From positions 124,001-188,000 of the forward strand of contig JAAXWS010000002.1 of NCBI GenBank assembly GCA_013334865.1: 64,000 bases of DNA, in the 5' to 3' direction. Shown one piece after another: positions 17,486 through 27,317 of the stretch. Numbering within the stretch: position 1 is the stretch's first letter; every line of letters begins with the position of its first letter. A program made the position numbers and the translations under genes. The notes beneath the pieces are model-generated. The model saw only the letters and a program-made list of their open reading frames with translations. It made no database searches and was not told where the DNA came from. This DNA is from Chlorobiaceae bacterium. GTDB lineage: Bacteria > Bacteroidota > Chlorobiia > Chlorobiales > Chlorobiaceae.

Positions 17486-18172
17486 ATGACCAAATCCGTA
17501 CCCTCCCCTTTCAAGGCGGTTATTTTCGACCTCGACGGCACGCTGCTCGACACCATCGAGGATATCGCGACGAGCCTGAACCTCGTGCTTGCCCGGCACG
17601 GCTACCCGACCCATACCGTCGATGAGTGCCGAATGCTTGTCGGCTACGGCATGAAGGAGCTGGTCAGAAGCGCACTGCCTGCCGCAGCACAGGATGAGAC
17701 AACGTTCCTCCGGATGCAGGAGGAGATGAAGCAGGCTTACGCGGAACACTGGAAGGACGAGTCCCGAACCTTTGACGGCATTGGACGCCTGCTCGACGCT
17801 ATCGACGCCCTGAAGCTGAAGAAGGCAATCCTCTCCAACAAGCCGGACGCCTTCACGAAGCTTTGCGCCAGCCACCTGCTCGCTCCATGGAGCTTCGACG
17901 TAGTCATGGGGCATCACGAAGGCATCGCCCACAAGCCGGACCCCCAGGGGGCGCTCCTGGTCGCGGAGATGCTCGGAACAGAACCGTCGGAAATTCTCTA
18001 CGTCGGAGACAGCGGTATCGACATGCAGACCGCCGTAGCGGCAGGCATGTACCCGGCAGGAGCGTTGTGGGGTTACCGCGATGCGGCAGAGCTGACGGCC
18101 GATGGAGCGAAGGTTCTTGCCGGAAGGCCTGAGGAACTGATTCCGCTTATCGAAACCGCTCCCCGGACATAA
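17486..18172 (+). CDS. gph: HAD-family phosphoglycolate phosphatase
   Basis: 228 residues. HAD motif I FDLDGTLLDT with nucleophile Asp, motif II LSNKPD, Lys of motif III in HKPDPQG, and motif IV YVGDSGIDMQTA are all present, with a helical C1 cap between motifs I and II. This subfamily clears 2-phosphoglycolate; in an anaerobe it may serve DNA-repair by-products or other phosphate esters. It lies just upstream of the Pho-controlled phoA but before its promoter, so it is probably not part of that transcript. Confidence 0.85.
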   Translation: MTKSVPSPFKAVIFDLDGTLLDTIEDIATSLNLVLARHGYPTHTVDECRMLVGYGMKELVRSALPAAAQDETTFLRMQEEMKQAYAEHWKDESRTFDGIGRLLDAIDALKLKKAILSNKPDAFTKLCASHLLAPWSFDVVMGHHEGIAHKPDPQGALLVAEMLGTEPSEILYVGDSGIDMQTAVAAGMYPAGALWGYRDAAELTADGAKVLAGRPEELIPLIETAPRT

Positions 18173-18227
18173 GGGCCACGCATCCGCCACCGGCTCGCAA
18201 CAGCATCTTCCGTCATGTCCGCAGAGA

Positions 18228-18274
18228 TTTAACAAGGCTGTAACACGCCAGCCTCTCCTGATTGCATAAGTTTC
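18228..18274 (+). promoter_or_regulatory. Candidate Pho-box promoter of phoA-ppk1
   Basis: TTTAACA (18228-18234) and TGTAACA (18239-18245) are 11 bases apart, and TAAGTTTC (18267-18274) follows after exactly 21 bases. A weaker unit (GTCCGCA) stands one 11-base step upstream. The leader to the ATG at 18353 is about 75 bases. It has the same geometry as the pst and porin sites on the opposite strand. Confidence 0.7.
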
Positions 18275-18352
18275 TTTTTTGAATACCGGCAGCCATGTCC
18301 ATGTGGATATCGACATGGCTGTAACCGGCTTGTCAAACAAGGTTGTGCGGTT

Positions 18353-19939
18353 ATGGATCGTCCCCCTTCAAAACAGGAATTTCACGTCAAGGCAGCCGCG
18401 TCCGTCCATCCGAAGTGCTGGTCCGAACGCTTTTGGAGATTGGCCACGCTGCTGTCCCTGATGCTCATCGCCGTGCCTGCGGTCGGCAAACCTACGGCAG
18501 ATGGCCTACGGCAACGACATCTGACGAGACGTCCTGCTCCAAAGTACATCTTCCTTTTTATCGGCGACGGCATGGGGCCGGCCCAGGTGGAACTCGCAGG
18601 AAGGATCATGCCAGAAGGCTCGCGGCTCGCGATGACCAGGTTTCCCGTTACCGGGATGGCCATAACCAACTCGGCCAACCGCCTCATCACCGATTCCGGG
18701 GCTGCCGGCAGCGCACTGGCGACAGGCCACAAAACGAACAACGGTACGATTTCCATGGCGTCGAACGGCCTGGATACCCTGAAGACGATCGCGGAGATGG
18801 CCAGGGATCGGGGCATGCGCACCGGCATCGTTTCGAGCGTCGGGATCGACAATGCCACCCCGGCCTGTTTTTACGCCCATAACCGGGACCGTGAGAACTA
18901 TTACGATATCGCCATCCAGATGGCCACCAGCAGGTTCGACTATTTCGGGGGCGGCTACGCGGAGGGTGATTTCCCGGAAAAACGATCAACCGCGGCCACG
19001 TTCAGGGGAGCCGTCCCCGAAGTAATGGCGCAGTCCAGTTACAGGATCGCCAGGAACCTGAAGGAACTCGCCTCGATCCCAGCGGGGAGACGTTGCTGGG
19101 CTTACGCGCCATTTGACAGGAAAGCGGCGCTGCCGTTCGATATGGACAGAAAACCCGGTGAGCCGGACCTGGCCGCATTCACCCGCGAGGGCATCAGGCT
19201 CCTTGACAACCCTGCGGGGTTCTTCATGATGGTCGAAGGCGGAAAGATCGACTGGGCATGCCATGCCAACGATGCAGCCGCTGCCGCCCGCGACGTTCAG
19301 GCCTTCGACATCTCTGTCAGGGAGGCTCTGGCATTCTTGCGCAGGCACCCGGCCGAAACCCTTATCGTCGTGACCGCTGACCACGAGTGTGGCGGCCTTT
19401 CGCTCGGCAACCTCAAGAACGGGTACACCATCAGGCCGGAACTGCTGAAGCGCCAGTCCATCTCCTCGCAACGGCTGGCCGAAAAAGTATCGGCCTGGAA
19501 ACAGGCAGGCAACGTCACCCACGCCATGGCGCTTGACAGCGTACGCGTGTGGTACGGCCTGTCGGCTGATGCGATGGATACGGCGATGAGGCTGTCACCG
19601 GCCGACATCGAAGCCCTTGGCGCCCATTACGCCGAAAGCAAAGCTGAAGGCTTTTCCGACGCGGTGACACGCCTGCTCAACCAACGTGCAGGAATAGGAT
19701 GGGCAAGCAACGCCCACACGATGACGCCTGTGGAAGTATTCGCCATAGGAGCCGGCTCCAGGATGTTCAGCGGCATGTACGACAATACCTTGATCGCAAG
19801 GAACATCATGCGGTTGGCCAGGCTTGGCAACGGTGCGCCGCGCAGCGGCAAGGCATCGCAAAACGCAGAGGCCATAACCAGCAACAATACCAGAACATGG
19901 AAACACAACTCCCTGACGGGCAGGCAACGCAGGCCGTAG
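18353..19939 (+). CDS. phoA: Alkaline phosphatase
   Basis: 528 residues. Signal-type hydrophobic segment at about residues 30-45 ([16 protein letters not shown]) behind a long polar N-region. Metal and catalytic residues are visible: FIGDGMG (Asp), the nucleophile serine in [30 protein letters not shown] (Asp and His), [10 protein letters not shown] (Asp and His) and the last histidine in ASNAHT. The enzyme releases phosphate from monoesters in the periplasm. Its end overlaps the start of ppk1 by 43 bases, so recovery of phosphate and its storage as polyphosphate share one transcript. No clear Shine-Dalgarno was seen before the ATG. Confidence 0.93.
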   Translation: MDRPPSKQEFHVKAAASVHPKCWSERFWRLATLLSLMLIAVPAVGKPTADGLRQRHLTRRPAPKYIFLFIGDGMGPAQVELAGRIMPEGSRLAMTRFPVTGMAITNSANRLITDSGAAGSALATGHKTNNGTISMASNGLDTLKTIAEMARDRGMRTGIVSSVGIDNATPACFYAHNRDRENYYDIAIQMATSRFDYFGGGYAEGDFPEKRSTAATFRGAVPEVMAQSSYRIARNLKELASIPAGRRCWAYAPFDRKAALPFDMDRKPGEPDLAAFTREGIRLLDNPAGFFMMVEGGKIDWACHANDAAAAARDVQAFDISVREALAFLRRHPAETLIVVTADHECGGLSLGNLKNGYTIRPELLKRQSISSQRLAEKVSAWKQAGNVTHAMALDSVRVWYGLSADAMDTAMRLSPADIEALGAHYAESKAEGFSDAVTRLLNQRAGIGWASNAHTMTPVEVFAIGAGSRMFSGMYDNTLIARNIMRLARLGNGAPRSGKASQNAEAITSNNTRTWKHNSLTGRQRRP

Positions 19940-22068
19940 TCCCGGATGAGAATGGATGGAACGGCACCGACCATGAGCGTGATTTATCCGATCCGGCCCT
20001 GTTCGTCAACCGCGAGCTGAGCTGGCTGCACTTCAATCAGAAGGTGCTTGAGGAGGCTGTGGTCCCGGGCCAGCACCCGCTCTTGGAAAGAGTCAAATTC
20101 ATCTCCATCTTCAGTTCGAACCTCGACGAATTCTTCATGATACGGGTGGCCGGAATCGAGCACCAGTTCGAAGCCGGCCTCCAGAAACGAACCATCGACG
20201 GATACACGCCTGCCGAACAGCTAGACAGGATCAGGACGATCGTGGTGCAGCAGCTGCAGCAAAGGAACGACTCTCTGTACGGAGAGATCCTGCAGCAACT
20301 CAACGGAGCCGGCATCGAATTCGTCCGTTTTTCGGATCTGGACGAACCTGCCCGGCAGGCACTGAACCATCATTTCCGCCATGAGATCTATCCCGTCCTC
20401 ACGCCACTGGCTTTCGACACGGGCCATCCGTTCCCGTTCATCTCCAACCTTTCGCTGAACCTGGCCGTCGAGCTTCAGGATGAAAATAGTGCCGCCATGA
20501 AATTCGCCCGGGTCAAGGTCCCGGACATCCTGCCCCGACTGATCCGGGTCGACCAGATCGATGGGGCAGGAAGCGATACATCGTCGGTACGCTTCCTCTG
20601 GCTTGAAGACCTCATCATGAACAACCTGGAACAGCTGTTTCCAAGCATGAGGGTTGTCCAGGCGCACCTGTTCAGGATCATCCGCGATGCCGATATCGAA
20701 ATCGAGGAGGACGAGGCCGGCGACCTTCTCGAAACCATTGAAAAAGGGGTTCGCTCAAGACGGTATGGACAGGTCGTCAGGCTGGACATCGGCCCCGACA
20801 TGCCGCTTCTGGTCAGGAACCTGCTGATTCATAACCTTGAAATCGAAGAGCGCAATGTCTACGTGATAGACGGGGCGCTGGGGCTGGGCAGCCTTATCGA
20901 GTTGCTCGGCGTGGACCGCCCTGACCTGAAGGACGAGCCGTACGTGCCTGCGAATCCCTTCGGCAAGGAGTTCGATCACGATATATTTGCCGCAATCAGG
21001 GCAAAGGACCACCTGCTCTGCCATCCGTACGATTCGTTCCAGCCGGTCGTGGATTTCATCATCAGGGCGGCGGCTGATCCCGATGTCCTCTCGATCAAGC
21101 AGACGCTTTATCGGGTGGGAAGCAATTCACCGATCGTCAGGGCGCTGATGAAGGCGGCAGAACTCGGCAAGCAGGTCGCCGTGCTTGTCGAACTCAAGGC
21201 AAGGTTCGATGAAGAAAACAATATCGTATGGGCAAGGGCGCTCGAAGATGTCGGGGCTCATGTGATCTACGGACTTCCCGGCCTGAAAACACACGCCAAG
21301 CTGACCATGATCGTCAGGCGCGAGCAGCCGGGGCTGAAAAGATACCTCCACCTCGGAACCGGGAATTACAACCCTTCAACCGGAAAGCTCTATACCGACT
21401 ACAGCCTATTTACCAGTAATGAACGCCTTGCCGATGAGGTCTCAGAGCTTTTCAATTCCCTGACGGGATATTCGAAGCATACCGCATACGACAACCTGCT
21501 CGTCTCTCCGATCAATACCCGGGACAGGATCATCGAAATGATAAGCCGTGAAGCCGCATGGCAGCAAAAGGGCCAGCCCGGACGGATCATCATGAAGATG
21601 AATTCCCTGGTAGATCCCAAAACCATCAGGGCACTCTACCAGGCATCAGGCAAGGGAGTCAGGATCGACCTGGTCGTTCGCGGCATCTGCTGCCTCAAGC
21701 CAGGCATTCCCGGTGTCAGCGACAACATCAGGGTGGTCAGCATCATCGGCCGTTACCTTGAGCACAGCCGTGCCTATTATTTCTCCAACGGGGGCAAGCC
21801 GCAACTCTATCTCGGCAGTGCGGATCTCATGCAAAGGAACCTCGACGAGCGGGTTGAAACACTGTTCCCGGTACTTGACGGCACCCTGGTACGGAGGGTC
21901 CGCGCCGACCTGGAACTGCAGCTCAACGACAACACGAAGGCCTGGCTGTTCCTGCCTGACGGCACCGCCTCGAAGATCAGCAACGATGCGCCGAAAATCA
22001 ACTGCCAGGAGCGAATGATGAAAAGAAGTTCCTGCAGGATGAAGTCGGCAGGGATCAAGGGAAGCTGA
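19897..22068 (+). CDS. ppk1: Polyphosphate kinase 1
   Basis: 723 residues from ATG 19897 (METQLPDGQ...); the open frame extends further 5' inside phoA but without PPK sequence. The N-domain starts [23 protein letters not shown], with the conserved [19 protein letters not shown]. The catalytic histidine loop is [10 protein letters not shown]...[10 protein letters not shown], and the second phospholipase-D-like half carries the C2 domain ([13 protein letters not shown]...[18 protein letters not shown]). It polymerises the terminal phosphate of ATP into polyphosphate. The 43-base overlap with phoA implies translational coupling. Confidence 0.96.
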   Translation: METQLPDGQATQAVVPDENGWNGTDHERDLSDPALFVNRELSWLHFNQKVLEEAVVPGQHPLLERVKFISIFSSNLDEFFMIRVAGIEHQFEAGLQKRTIDGYTPAEQLDRIRTIVVQQLQQRNDSLYGEILQQLNGAGIEFVRFSDLDEPARQALNHHFRHEIYPVLTPLAFDTGHPFPFISNLSLNLAVELQDENSAAMKFARVKVPDILPRLIRVDQIDGAGSDTSSVRFLWLEDLIMNNLEQLFPSMRVVQAHLFRIIRDADIEIEEDEAGDLLETIEKGVRSRRYGQVVRLDIGPDMPLLVRNLLIHNLEIEERNVYVIDGALGLGSLIELLGVDRPDLKDEPYVPANPFGKEFDHDIFAAIRAKDHLLCHPYDSFQPVVDFIIRAAADPDVLSIKQTLYRVGSNSPIVRALMKAAELGKQVAVLVELKARFDEENNIVWARALEDVGAHVIYGLPGLKTHAKLTMIVRREQPGLKRYLHLGTGNYNPSTGKLYTDYSLFTSNERLADEVSELFNSLTGYSKHTAYDNLLVSPINTRDRIIEMISREAAWQQKGQPGRIIMKMNSLVDPKTIRALYQASGKGVRIDLVVRGICCLKPGIPGVSDNIRVVSIIGRYLEHSRAYYFSNGGKPQLYLGSADLMQRNLDERVETLFPVLDGTLVRRVRADLELQLNDNTKAWLFLPDGTASKISNDAPKINCQERMMKRSSCRMKSAGIKGS

Positions 22069-22272
22069 ACGACGCTGCCCTGAAATCCAGGATATCGCAA
22101 CGCTTTTGTCAAGATTTGGTGAACTGTTGATCAGGCGCCAAGATAAACTGAAACAGGAGGCTATCTTCCGATCAATAGGCGTCTTTACGCGCTTCAACGT
22201 CGTATTTGGCCTACGGGAGTCCATCTCCCGGCAGCTGCGATCGACGATCAATCAACCGCCAACAATAGCGAA

Positions 22273-23049
22273 ATGCGGACATTCAGGGATGTAATGGGAA
22301 TACTCGATGGGACCGGCGACATCGACTGCTCGAACATGGGGTTGACTTCGCTCGATGGGTGCCCTGAAATCATCGAGGGGGCCTTCAACTGTTCAGACAA
22401 TTTCCTCACGACTCTCGAGGGGGGGCCGGCCATCACCGGAAGCTTCGACTGTTCCCAAAACCTGCTCACCTCACTCGAAGGCATGCCGAAAAAAGTCAAC
22501 GGCGACTTCAACTGTTCCGGAAACCTGCTGACCAGCCTCGTGTGGGCGCCCGTGAAGGCAAAAGCGTCGTTCAACTGCTCGGGCAATCTCCTGCGTTCCC
22601 TCACGGGGGCCCCGAAGAAGGTGCGGGGCATGTTCGACTGCTCAGGGAACACCCTGGTCACTCTCGAGGGTTCGCCGATCGAAACAGGCTCCTTCGACTG
22701 CTCGAACAACCGCATCACCACCCTGGACGGTGCGCCGGACGAAGTCCATCACGACTTCATCTGCTCCGGTAATCTGCTCGCCTCCCTGTCGGGCGCCCCT
22801 GATTTCGTTCACGGGAGTTTTTCATGTGCCGACAACTACCTCGAGAACCTCAAGCACGGACCGGTTGAGGTGTCAGGAAATTACGACTGTTCAAGCAACC
22901 GCATCATGACGCTGAAGCATGCACCGAAACATGTCGGCGGTAAGTTCGACTGTTCAGGCAACCCGATGCTTTCCTGCCATAACATCGAAACGAGGTCCAA
23001 GCATACGCTGACCGCTCAGATATCAAGGATGATGCAGGAAGCTGTCTGA
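22273..23049 (+). CDS. Cys-rich leucine-rich-repeat-like protein
   Basis: 258 residues made almost wholly of about eleven tandem repeats of 20-21 residues with consensus G-x-F-x-C-S-x-N-x-L-T-S-L-x-G-A-P-x-x-V. The Cys and Asn positions correspond to the C-x-x-N ladder of LRR solenoids. No signal peptide or membrane segment is seen, so it should be cytoplasmic. Such solenoids usually bind proteins. It lies between ppk1 (204-base gap) and the CHAD gene, with which it shares a TGATG stop-start, so the two are coupled. A scaffold on the polyphosphate granule is a guess from this position; I know of no defined function. Confidence 0.75.
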   Translation: MRTFRDVMGILDGTGDIDCSNMGLTSLDGCPEIIEGAFNCSDNFLTTLEGGPAITGSFDCSQNLLTSLEGMPKKVNGDFNCSGNLLTSLVWAPVKAKASFNCSGNLLRSLTGAPKKVRGMFDCSGNTLVTLEGSPIETGSFDCSNNRITTLDGAPDEVHHDFICSGNLLASLSGAPDFVHGSFSCADNYLENLKHGPVEVSGNYDCSSNRIMTLKHAPKHVGGKFDCSGNPMLSCHNIETRSKHTLTAQISRMMQEAV

Positions 23050-24617
23050 TGAATCCAGTCGCCGACACCATCTACTTCCGTGTTATCGAACCCGACTCGC
23101 CTGAACTGCCAAGCCGGGATAACCTTCCTGATAACTGGAAAATCGAGAAGATCGCCACCCGAAAGGAACGGCACACCTACTACGACACGTTTGAGAGCCA
23201 TGCCTATCACAAGGGCCTGCTTGTCGTCAGGAAAAGAGGGCGCCTGGAAGTGGTGAGCCTGGAGACAGGCAACGTGTCGGGCGAAACCCGATTCCCGAAG
23301 ACGCCGTCAAGCTTCCTTCCTGCATGCCTGGACAATGACAGGGTGAAAGAGCTGCTGCTCGGGTGCACTGGCGTGAGGGCGTTCATGAGAATCTGTTCGA
23401 TCGATGTGGGCATTTCATCCTGGAAAGTCCTTGACGAGAATCTGAAGACGGTGGCGATCATGAATAGCGAGTCGTTGCGACTTGCCGATGCAGAAACCGC
23501 AGAGCCCTTTGCCCGTTTCTTTTCGCTCAGCCCGCTCAGGGGTTACCACAAAGAACTTGCCCGACTGCTCCGGGCATTACCCGAACCAGTCGATACCTAC
23601 CGCATCACAGGGTTCAGGGAACGATACCTGCAGATCACAAAGGCCGCCGGACACCCCATTGGGGGATACTCCTCAAAGCTCAGGCTGCAGCTGGACCCGG
23701 AAACGACGATCCATGAAAACGTACGGAGACTGCTCCAGTTCACCATTTCGGTCATGATCGCCAACGAAACCGGGATCCGGAATGACATTGATACCGAGTT
23801 CCTGCACGATTTCCGTGTCGCCACACGCCGGGCACGGTCGATCCTGAGGCAGGTCAGGAGTGTGTTCGATCCGCACCGTACCGCATGGGCGCTTGCCTTG
23901 CTTCGAGAATTCGGCAAGCGTACCAATACGCTGAGGGACCACGATGTCTGCCTGCTTCGAAAAGATGAGTATCTCGCCATACTCCCCTCCGAACTACGGC
24001 CCGGCCTTGAGATATTCTACCGCGAACTTTCCGATGAACGCCGCCAGCTGCATCGTCAGCTATGCGCTTATCTTGCCGGCGCCGAATATCGGAACGCCAT
24101 GCAGGAATTTGGTGCATTCATAAGTTGCGGGGAGCTTCCGGATCAGGAACTGGCCCCCTGTTCGGCGCTTCCGACCAAAACCGCAGCCTGCAAGACGATC
24201 GGGAAAGCCTGGAAAAAGGTGATCGTGCATGGCAGGAGAATCGCTTCAAGAAGCGATGACAAGGAACTCCATGAACTGCGGATCGAATGCAAGCGCCTGA
24301 GGTACCTCCTTGAGTTCTTCTCTTCGCTGTTGCCCGCCAAAGCCTCGTCAGGCCTGATCGGGCACCTCAAGGAGCTGCAGGAGAACCTCGGAGACTTCGT
24401 CGATGTCTCGGTCCAGATCGGGTTCATGCTCCGGAAACTCGAGTCGCTCGGCAAAAGGGAGAACGGCGTCAGGCAGGCCGCGGCCATCGGAGGCCTGATC
24501 GTGGCGCTCTACCGGCGGCAGGAGAAGGCCCGGGAGAGTTATCGCGAGACCTTCGCCAGGTTCGACGACGAGCAGACCGGCGAGCTGTTCGAAAAAATCC
24601 TAACCAGCCTGCAGTAG
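23049..24617 (+). CDS. CHAD-domain protein with degenerate CYTH-like N-terminus
   Basis: 522 residues. The N-terminal part (about 1-200) resembles a CYTH/triphosphatase tunnel that has lost most acidic and basic residues (KERHTYYDTFESHAYHKGLLVVRKRG). The CHAD domain runs from about residue 230, with FLHDFRVATRRARSILRQVR and the second signature KELHELRIECKRLRYLLEFF, helices lined with His, Arg and Lys that bind polyphosphate. CHAD proteins are known to associate with polyphosphate granules. Coupled to the LRR gene (TGATG) and 12 bases before the ParA gene, downstream of ppk1. Confidence 0.85.
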   Translation: MNPVADTIYFRVIEPDSPELPSRDNLPDNWKIEKIATRKERHTYYDTFESHAYHKGLLVVRKRGRLEVVSLETGNVSGETRFPKTPSSFLPACLDNDRVKELLLGCTGVRAFMRICSIDVGISSWKVLDENLKTVAIMNSESLRLADAETAEPFARFFSLSPLRGYHKELARLLRALPEPVDTYRITGFRERYLQITKAAGHPIGGYSSKLRLQLDPETTIHENVRRLLQFTISVMIANETGIRNDIDTEFLHDFRVATRRARSILRQVRSVFDPHRTAWALALLREFGKRTNTLRDHDVCLLRKDEYLAILPSELRPGLEIFYRELSDERRQLHRQLCAYLAGAEYRNAMQEFGAFISCGELPDQELAPCSALPTKTAACKTIGKAWKKVIVHGRRIASRSDDKELHELRIECKRLRYLLEFFSSLLPAKASSGLIGHLKELQENLGDFVDVSVQIGFMLRKLESLGKRENGVRQAAAIGGLIVALYRRQEKARESYRETFARFDDEQTGELFEKILTSLQ

Positions 24618-24629
24618 ACTGAACATCCC

Positions 24630-25388
24630 ATGAAAACCATCGCGCTTTACAGCATCAAGGGCGGCGTCGGCAAGACTGCAGCCGCGGTCAACCTCTCCTA
24701 TCTTGCATCCCTCGACGCCTCACCCACCCTGGTCTGCGATCTCGATCCACAGGGCGCGACCTCCTACTATTTCAGGATTAGGGCTTCAGGCAAGTACAAC
24801 AGCGACAAATTCCTGAAGGGCGCCAAAAAGATTTACCGTCACATCAAGGCAACCGACTTTGAAAACCTTGACCTCCTCCCTTCGGACATCTCCTACAGGA
24901 ACCTCGACATCGAGCTTTCCGAGGAAAAGAACCCGAAGAAAAAGCTCAGGAAAAACATTGGTGAGCTGAGTGAAGAGTACGCTTACCTCTTCTTCGACTG
25001 CCCGCCGAACCTCACCTTGCTCTCCGAAAGCGTCTTTGCCGCATCGGACATCATCCTGGTCCCGATGATACCGACGACACTCTCGGTTAGAACGTACAAC
25101 CAGCTGGTCGAGTTTTTCAGGCAAAACGACCTCGACACATCGAAAATCAGAGCCTTTTTCTCTATGGAGGAGAAGCGTAAAACCATGCACCGTGATATCA
25201 TCGAACAGTTCAGAGCCACCCCGGGAATGCTCTCCGTCTCCATCCCCTACAATTCCGAAATTGAAAAGATGGGTATCCACCGCGCTCCGGTTATTGCCGC
25301 CAGGCCCGGTTCAGAGGCGTCCAGGGCCTATCGCCGGCTTTGGGAGGAACTCAGTGGTGAAATCGGCAGCAGGCAAGCTTCGAAGTGA
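24630..25388 (+). CDS. ParA/MinD-family partition ATPase, orphan
   Basis: 252 residues. Deviant Walker [15 protein letters not shown] with the signature lysine, A' motif CDLDPQGA and Walker [10 protein letters not shown]. No N-terminal HTH is present and no ParB or parS-like repeat lies next to it, which marks it as a small ParA of the kind that positions cargo (carboxysomes, chemoreceptors, plasmids) on the nucleoid. It is the last gene of ppk1-LRR-CHAD-ParA. Segregation or spacing of polyphosphate granules is therefore the natural hypothesis; the sequence itself shows only the ATPase. Confidence 0.85.
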   Translation: MKTIALYSIKGGVGKTAAAVNLSYLASLDASPTLVCDLDPQGATSYYFRIRASGKYNSDKFLKGAKKIYRHIKATDFENLDLLPSDISYRNLDIELSEEKNPKKKLRKNIGELSEEYAYLFFDCPPNLTLLSESVFAASDIILVPMIPTTLSVRTYNQLVEFFRQNDLDTSKIRAFFSMEEKRKTMHRDIIEQFRATPGMLSVSIPYNSEIEKMGIHRAPVIAARPGSEASRAYRRLWEELSGEIGSRQASK

Positions 25389-25460
25389 ATCGCCCACCGC
25401 ATTTCCGGATATTTACCTGAAAAACCATCTGGTGTCTAAAATAGTCCTGATCAGCGTTTC

Positions 25461-25487
25461 TGCGGGTGGAAATACAGGCCACCCGCA
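25461..25487. terminator. Possible hairpin terminator between the ParA gene and mgsA
   Basis: A perfect 9-bp stem TGCGGGTGG/CCACCCGCA with a 9-base loop in the convergent gap between the two genes. There is no strong U-run on either side, so efficiency is doubtful. Confidence 0.45.
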
Positions 25488-25504
25488 GCACAAGAGCTGA
25501 CTAT

Positions 25505-25999
25505 TCACGAATCCTTGCCGGTATTCCTTGACCGGTATGCATGGTAATCCGGAACCAGCCGGTCGTACTCATCCTCCATCAGGGGCGATGAAATCATGAA
25601 ATCCGCTGTCGACCGGTTACAGGCTATCGGGATGTTCCAGACGACGGCCATCCTGAGGAGCGCCTTCACATCGGGATCATGCGGCTGAGGCTCAAGTGGA
25701 TCCCAGAAGAATATCAGGAAATCGATCTCTTCGCCGACGATCTTTGCCCCTATCTGCTGGTCTCCACCAAGCGGGCCGCTTTCCAGCCGGTTAATCACGA
25801 GTCCAAGCTTACTTTTAAGCATATCGCCGGTCGTGCCGGTCGCGTAGATTTCGTGTCGTCCAAGGATTTGCCGGTTGTATCCGGCCCATTCGAGGAGGTC
25901 GCGTTTCTTGTTGTCGTGCGCCACCAGGGCGATACGCTTGGAGCTAGGTATGGATATTTTCCTGTTCGGCATGACGCTGTCGTATGGTTTGGATGTCAT
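25505..25999 (-). CDS. mgsA: Methylglyoxal synthase
   Basis: 164 residues from the ATG that overlaps the stop of the metallophosphatase by 4 bases (ATGA); an ATG at 25972 would give the more usual family length. Conserved blocks are RIALVAHDNKKRDLLEWA, ATGTTG, the phosphate-binding SGPLGGDQQIGA and the catalytic FFWDPLEPQPHDPDVKALLR. It converts dihydroxyacetone phosphate to methylglyoxal with release of phosphate, a bypass used when phosphate is short. That fits its place at the edge of the phosphate island. Confidence 0.94.
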   Translation of the reverse strand: MTSKPYDSVMPNRKISIPSSKRIALVAHDNKKRDLLEWAGYNRQILGRHEIYATGTTGDMLKSKLGLVINRLESGPLGGDQQIGAKIVGEEIDFLIFFWDPLEPQPHDPDVKALLRMAVVWNIPIACNRSTADFMISSPLMEDEYDRLVPDYHAYRSRNTGKDS

Positions 26000-27135
26000 G
26001 TAAATGTCGGGCATTCACCCAGAGGCGTCGGCAGGATAGTCTGCGCTTTTCTGTGACCGGGGTTGGCCAGCAGCCTGATGCGGGAAAATACATAATCGAG
26101 CCGGTCCTCGTTGAGCACTACCCTTGTGTATCCGCTCGAGCCGAGTTCCTGCCAGTCCCGCCCTTCATGGGGCACTGAACCGGCAAGCCTTCCGTTGTGC
26201 CAGTAGACCAGCCTGATTTTCCCTTCATCGATTTCGATCGCGGTAATTCCCCGCTTGCCGATGGCGCATCCGGAATTGAAGATGCTCGGGATCGTGATGT
26301 TTCCATAACGGCCGCTCCTGAGGCTTTTGCGTAGTCCCTTGTGGTAGCATCCGTCAAGTTCTTCCTTGAGTTGCCTGATCTCCTGCTCGATCATAAGGCG
26401 CCTGCCGCGATCGGCCGAGGGATAGCCGCGGCAGAGCTCCTCTATGCGGTAGTTGAGGGCATCTACCTTCGAGAGGGATTCGAACAGCGGACGGTGGGTA
26501 TGGCCGATAATCGAAATGATCCCGGCACGGTTGGAAAACTCGTAAACCGCCTTTTCAATGGCATAACGCCTCCTGCTCTTGTATGAAACTGAGTAGTTGC
26601 GTATTCCTGCAGGCTTGGCGATGTAGCGGAGAAAGTAAGAGAGCGGCCCTCCGATAATCGAAAAGGGGGTCTTCAGGAACGGTGATGCCTGATGGCCATG
26701 GAACAGCAGCAAGGTATCGTTGCCGTAACGGAACGCTAGCGATTCGACGAGCCACGGCTGAAGCGGATAGGCTTTCTCCTCGATAAGTCCGATATCGTGG
26801 TTGCCGTAGATTTTCCAGAAAAACCCAGATTGCCGGAACCGGAGGAAAAGGTCGTACAGTCCCTTCCACGCATTGGCGATGCTTGCGCAGGAAAACTTCA
26901 TCAGCTCTTCGATATCACCGTTCAGCACAAGGCTGAACGATTCCTTGAGGTAATACTCCTCAAGCAAGGTTTCGAAAAGGTGGGCATTGTGCAGGAAGTC
27001 GTCGCTCCGGCCACCGTCCCCGATGTGCAGATCGCTGAAAATGACCACTCGGGAAGAGTCGTCCAGCGATATCGCCGGTGCCTTTCGAAGCAGGAGTTCA
27101 AGAACCCGGGTTATTCCGGAACGGCCTTTCTCCAT
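25996..27135 (-). CDS. Calcineurin-like metallophosphatase, copy 1
   Basis: 379 residues. All five metal-site blocks are present: SDLHIGDGG, NGDIEE, GNHD, FHGHQ and GHTHRP. The C-terminal part (about 240-379) is specific to this family and ends LNEDRLDYVFSRIRLLANPG. It is a close paralogue of the gene at 45730-46824. The substrate is unknown; the fold covers UDP-2,3-diacylglucosamine hydrolases and other phosphodiesterases. Upstream of it lies the left junction of the prophage, and it is coupled to mgsA downstream. Confidence 0.85.
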   Translation of the reverse strand: MEKGRSGITRVLELLLRKAPAISLDDSSRVVIFSDLHIGDGGRSDDFLHNAHLFETLLEEYYLKESFSLVLNGDIEELMKFSCASIANAWKGLYDLFLRFRQSGFFWKIYGNHDIGLIEEKAYPLQPWLVESLAFRYGNDTLLLFHGHQASPFLKTPFSIIGGPLSYFLRYIAKPAGIRNYSVSYKSRRRYAIEKAVYEFSNRAGIISIIGHTHRPLFESLSKVDALNYRIEELCRGYPSADRGRRLMIEQEIRQLKEELDGCYHKGLRKSLRSGRYGNITIPSIFNSGCAIGKRGITAIEIDEGKIRLVYWHNGRLAGSVPHEGRDWQELGSSGYTRVVLNEDRLDYVFSRIRLLANPGHRKAQTILPTPLGECPTFT

Positions 27136-27317
27136 ATCGTTCAGGGTATGGAATAGAGAAAACTGGTCTGCTTAAAGGTACGTCAAACCGGAATGCCGGA
27201 ATGTTAACTTCAGGTAAAATCTATGGATGGTCGAAATGACATTGAGACGAAGTCGGCCCTTCAGGCTGAGGGGCGGGTGCATCAATGCGCATTCGTTTTT
27301 TCGTACCACCCTTTTGA

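Noticed and set aside
22390..22980. Tandem DNA repeats suggestive of a CRISPR array
   Set aside because: The periodicity of about 60 bases follows the 20-21-residue protein repeat; units vary at third codon positions and there are no unique spacers.
24630..25388. The ParA gene as a plasmid or chromosome partition locus
   Set aside because: No ParB gene and no clustered parS-like sites nearby; its operon is that of ppk1 and CHAD.
27136..27314. A left prophage end with transposase-binding repeats
   Set aside because: No copy of GTTTGAGAAAT or its complement was found, so this is treated as a rearrangement junction.
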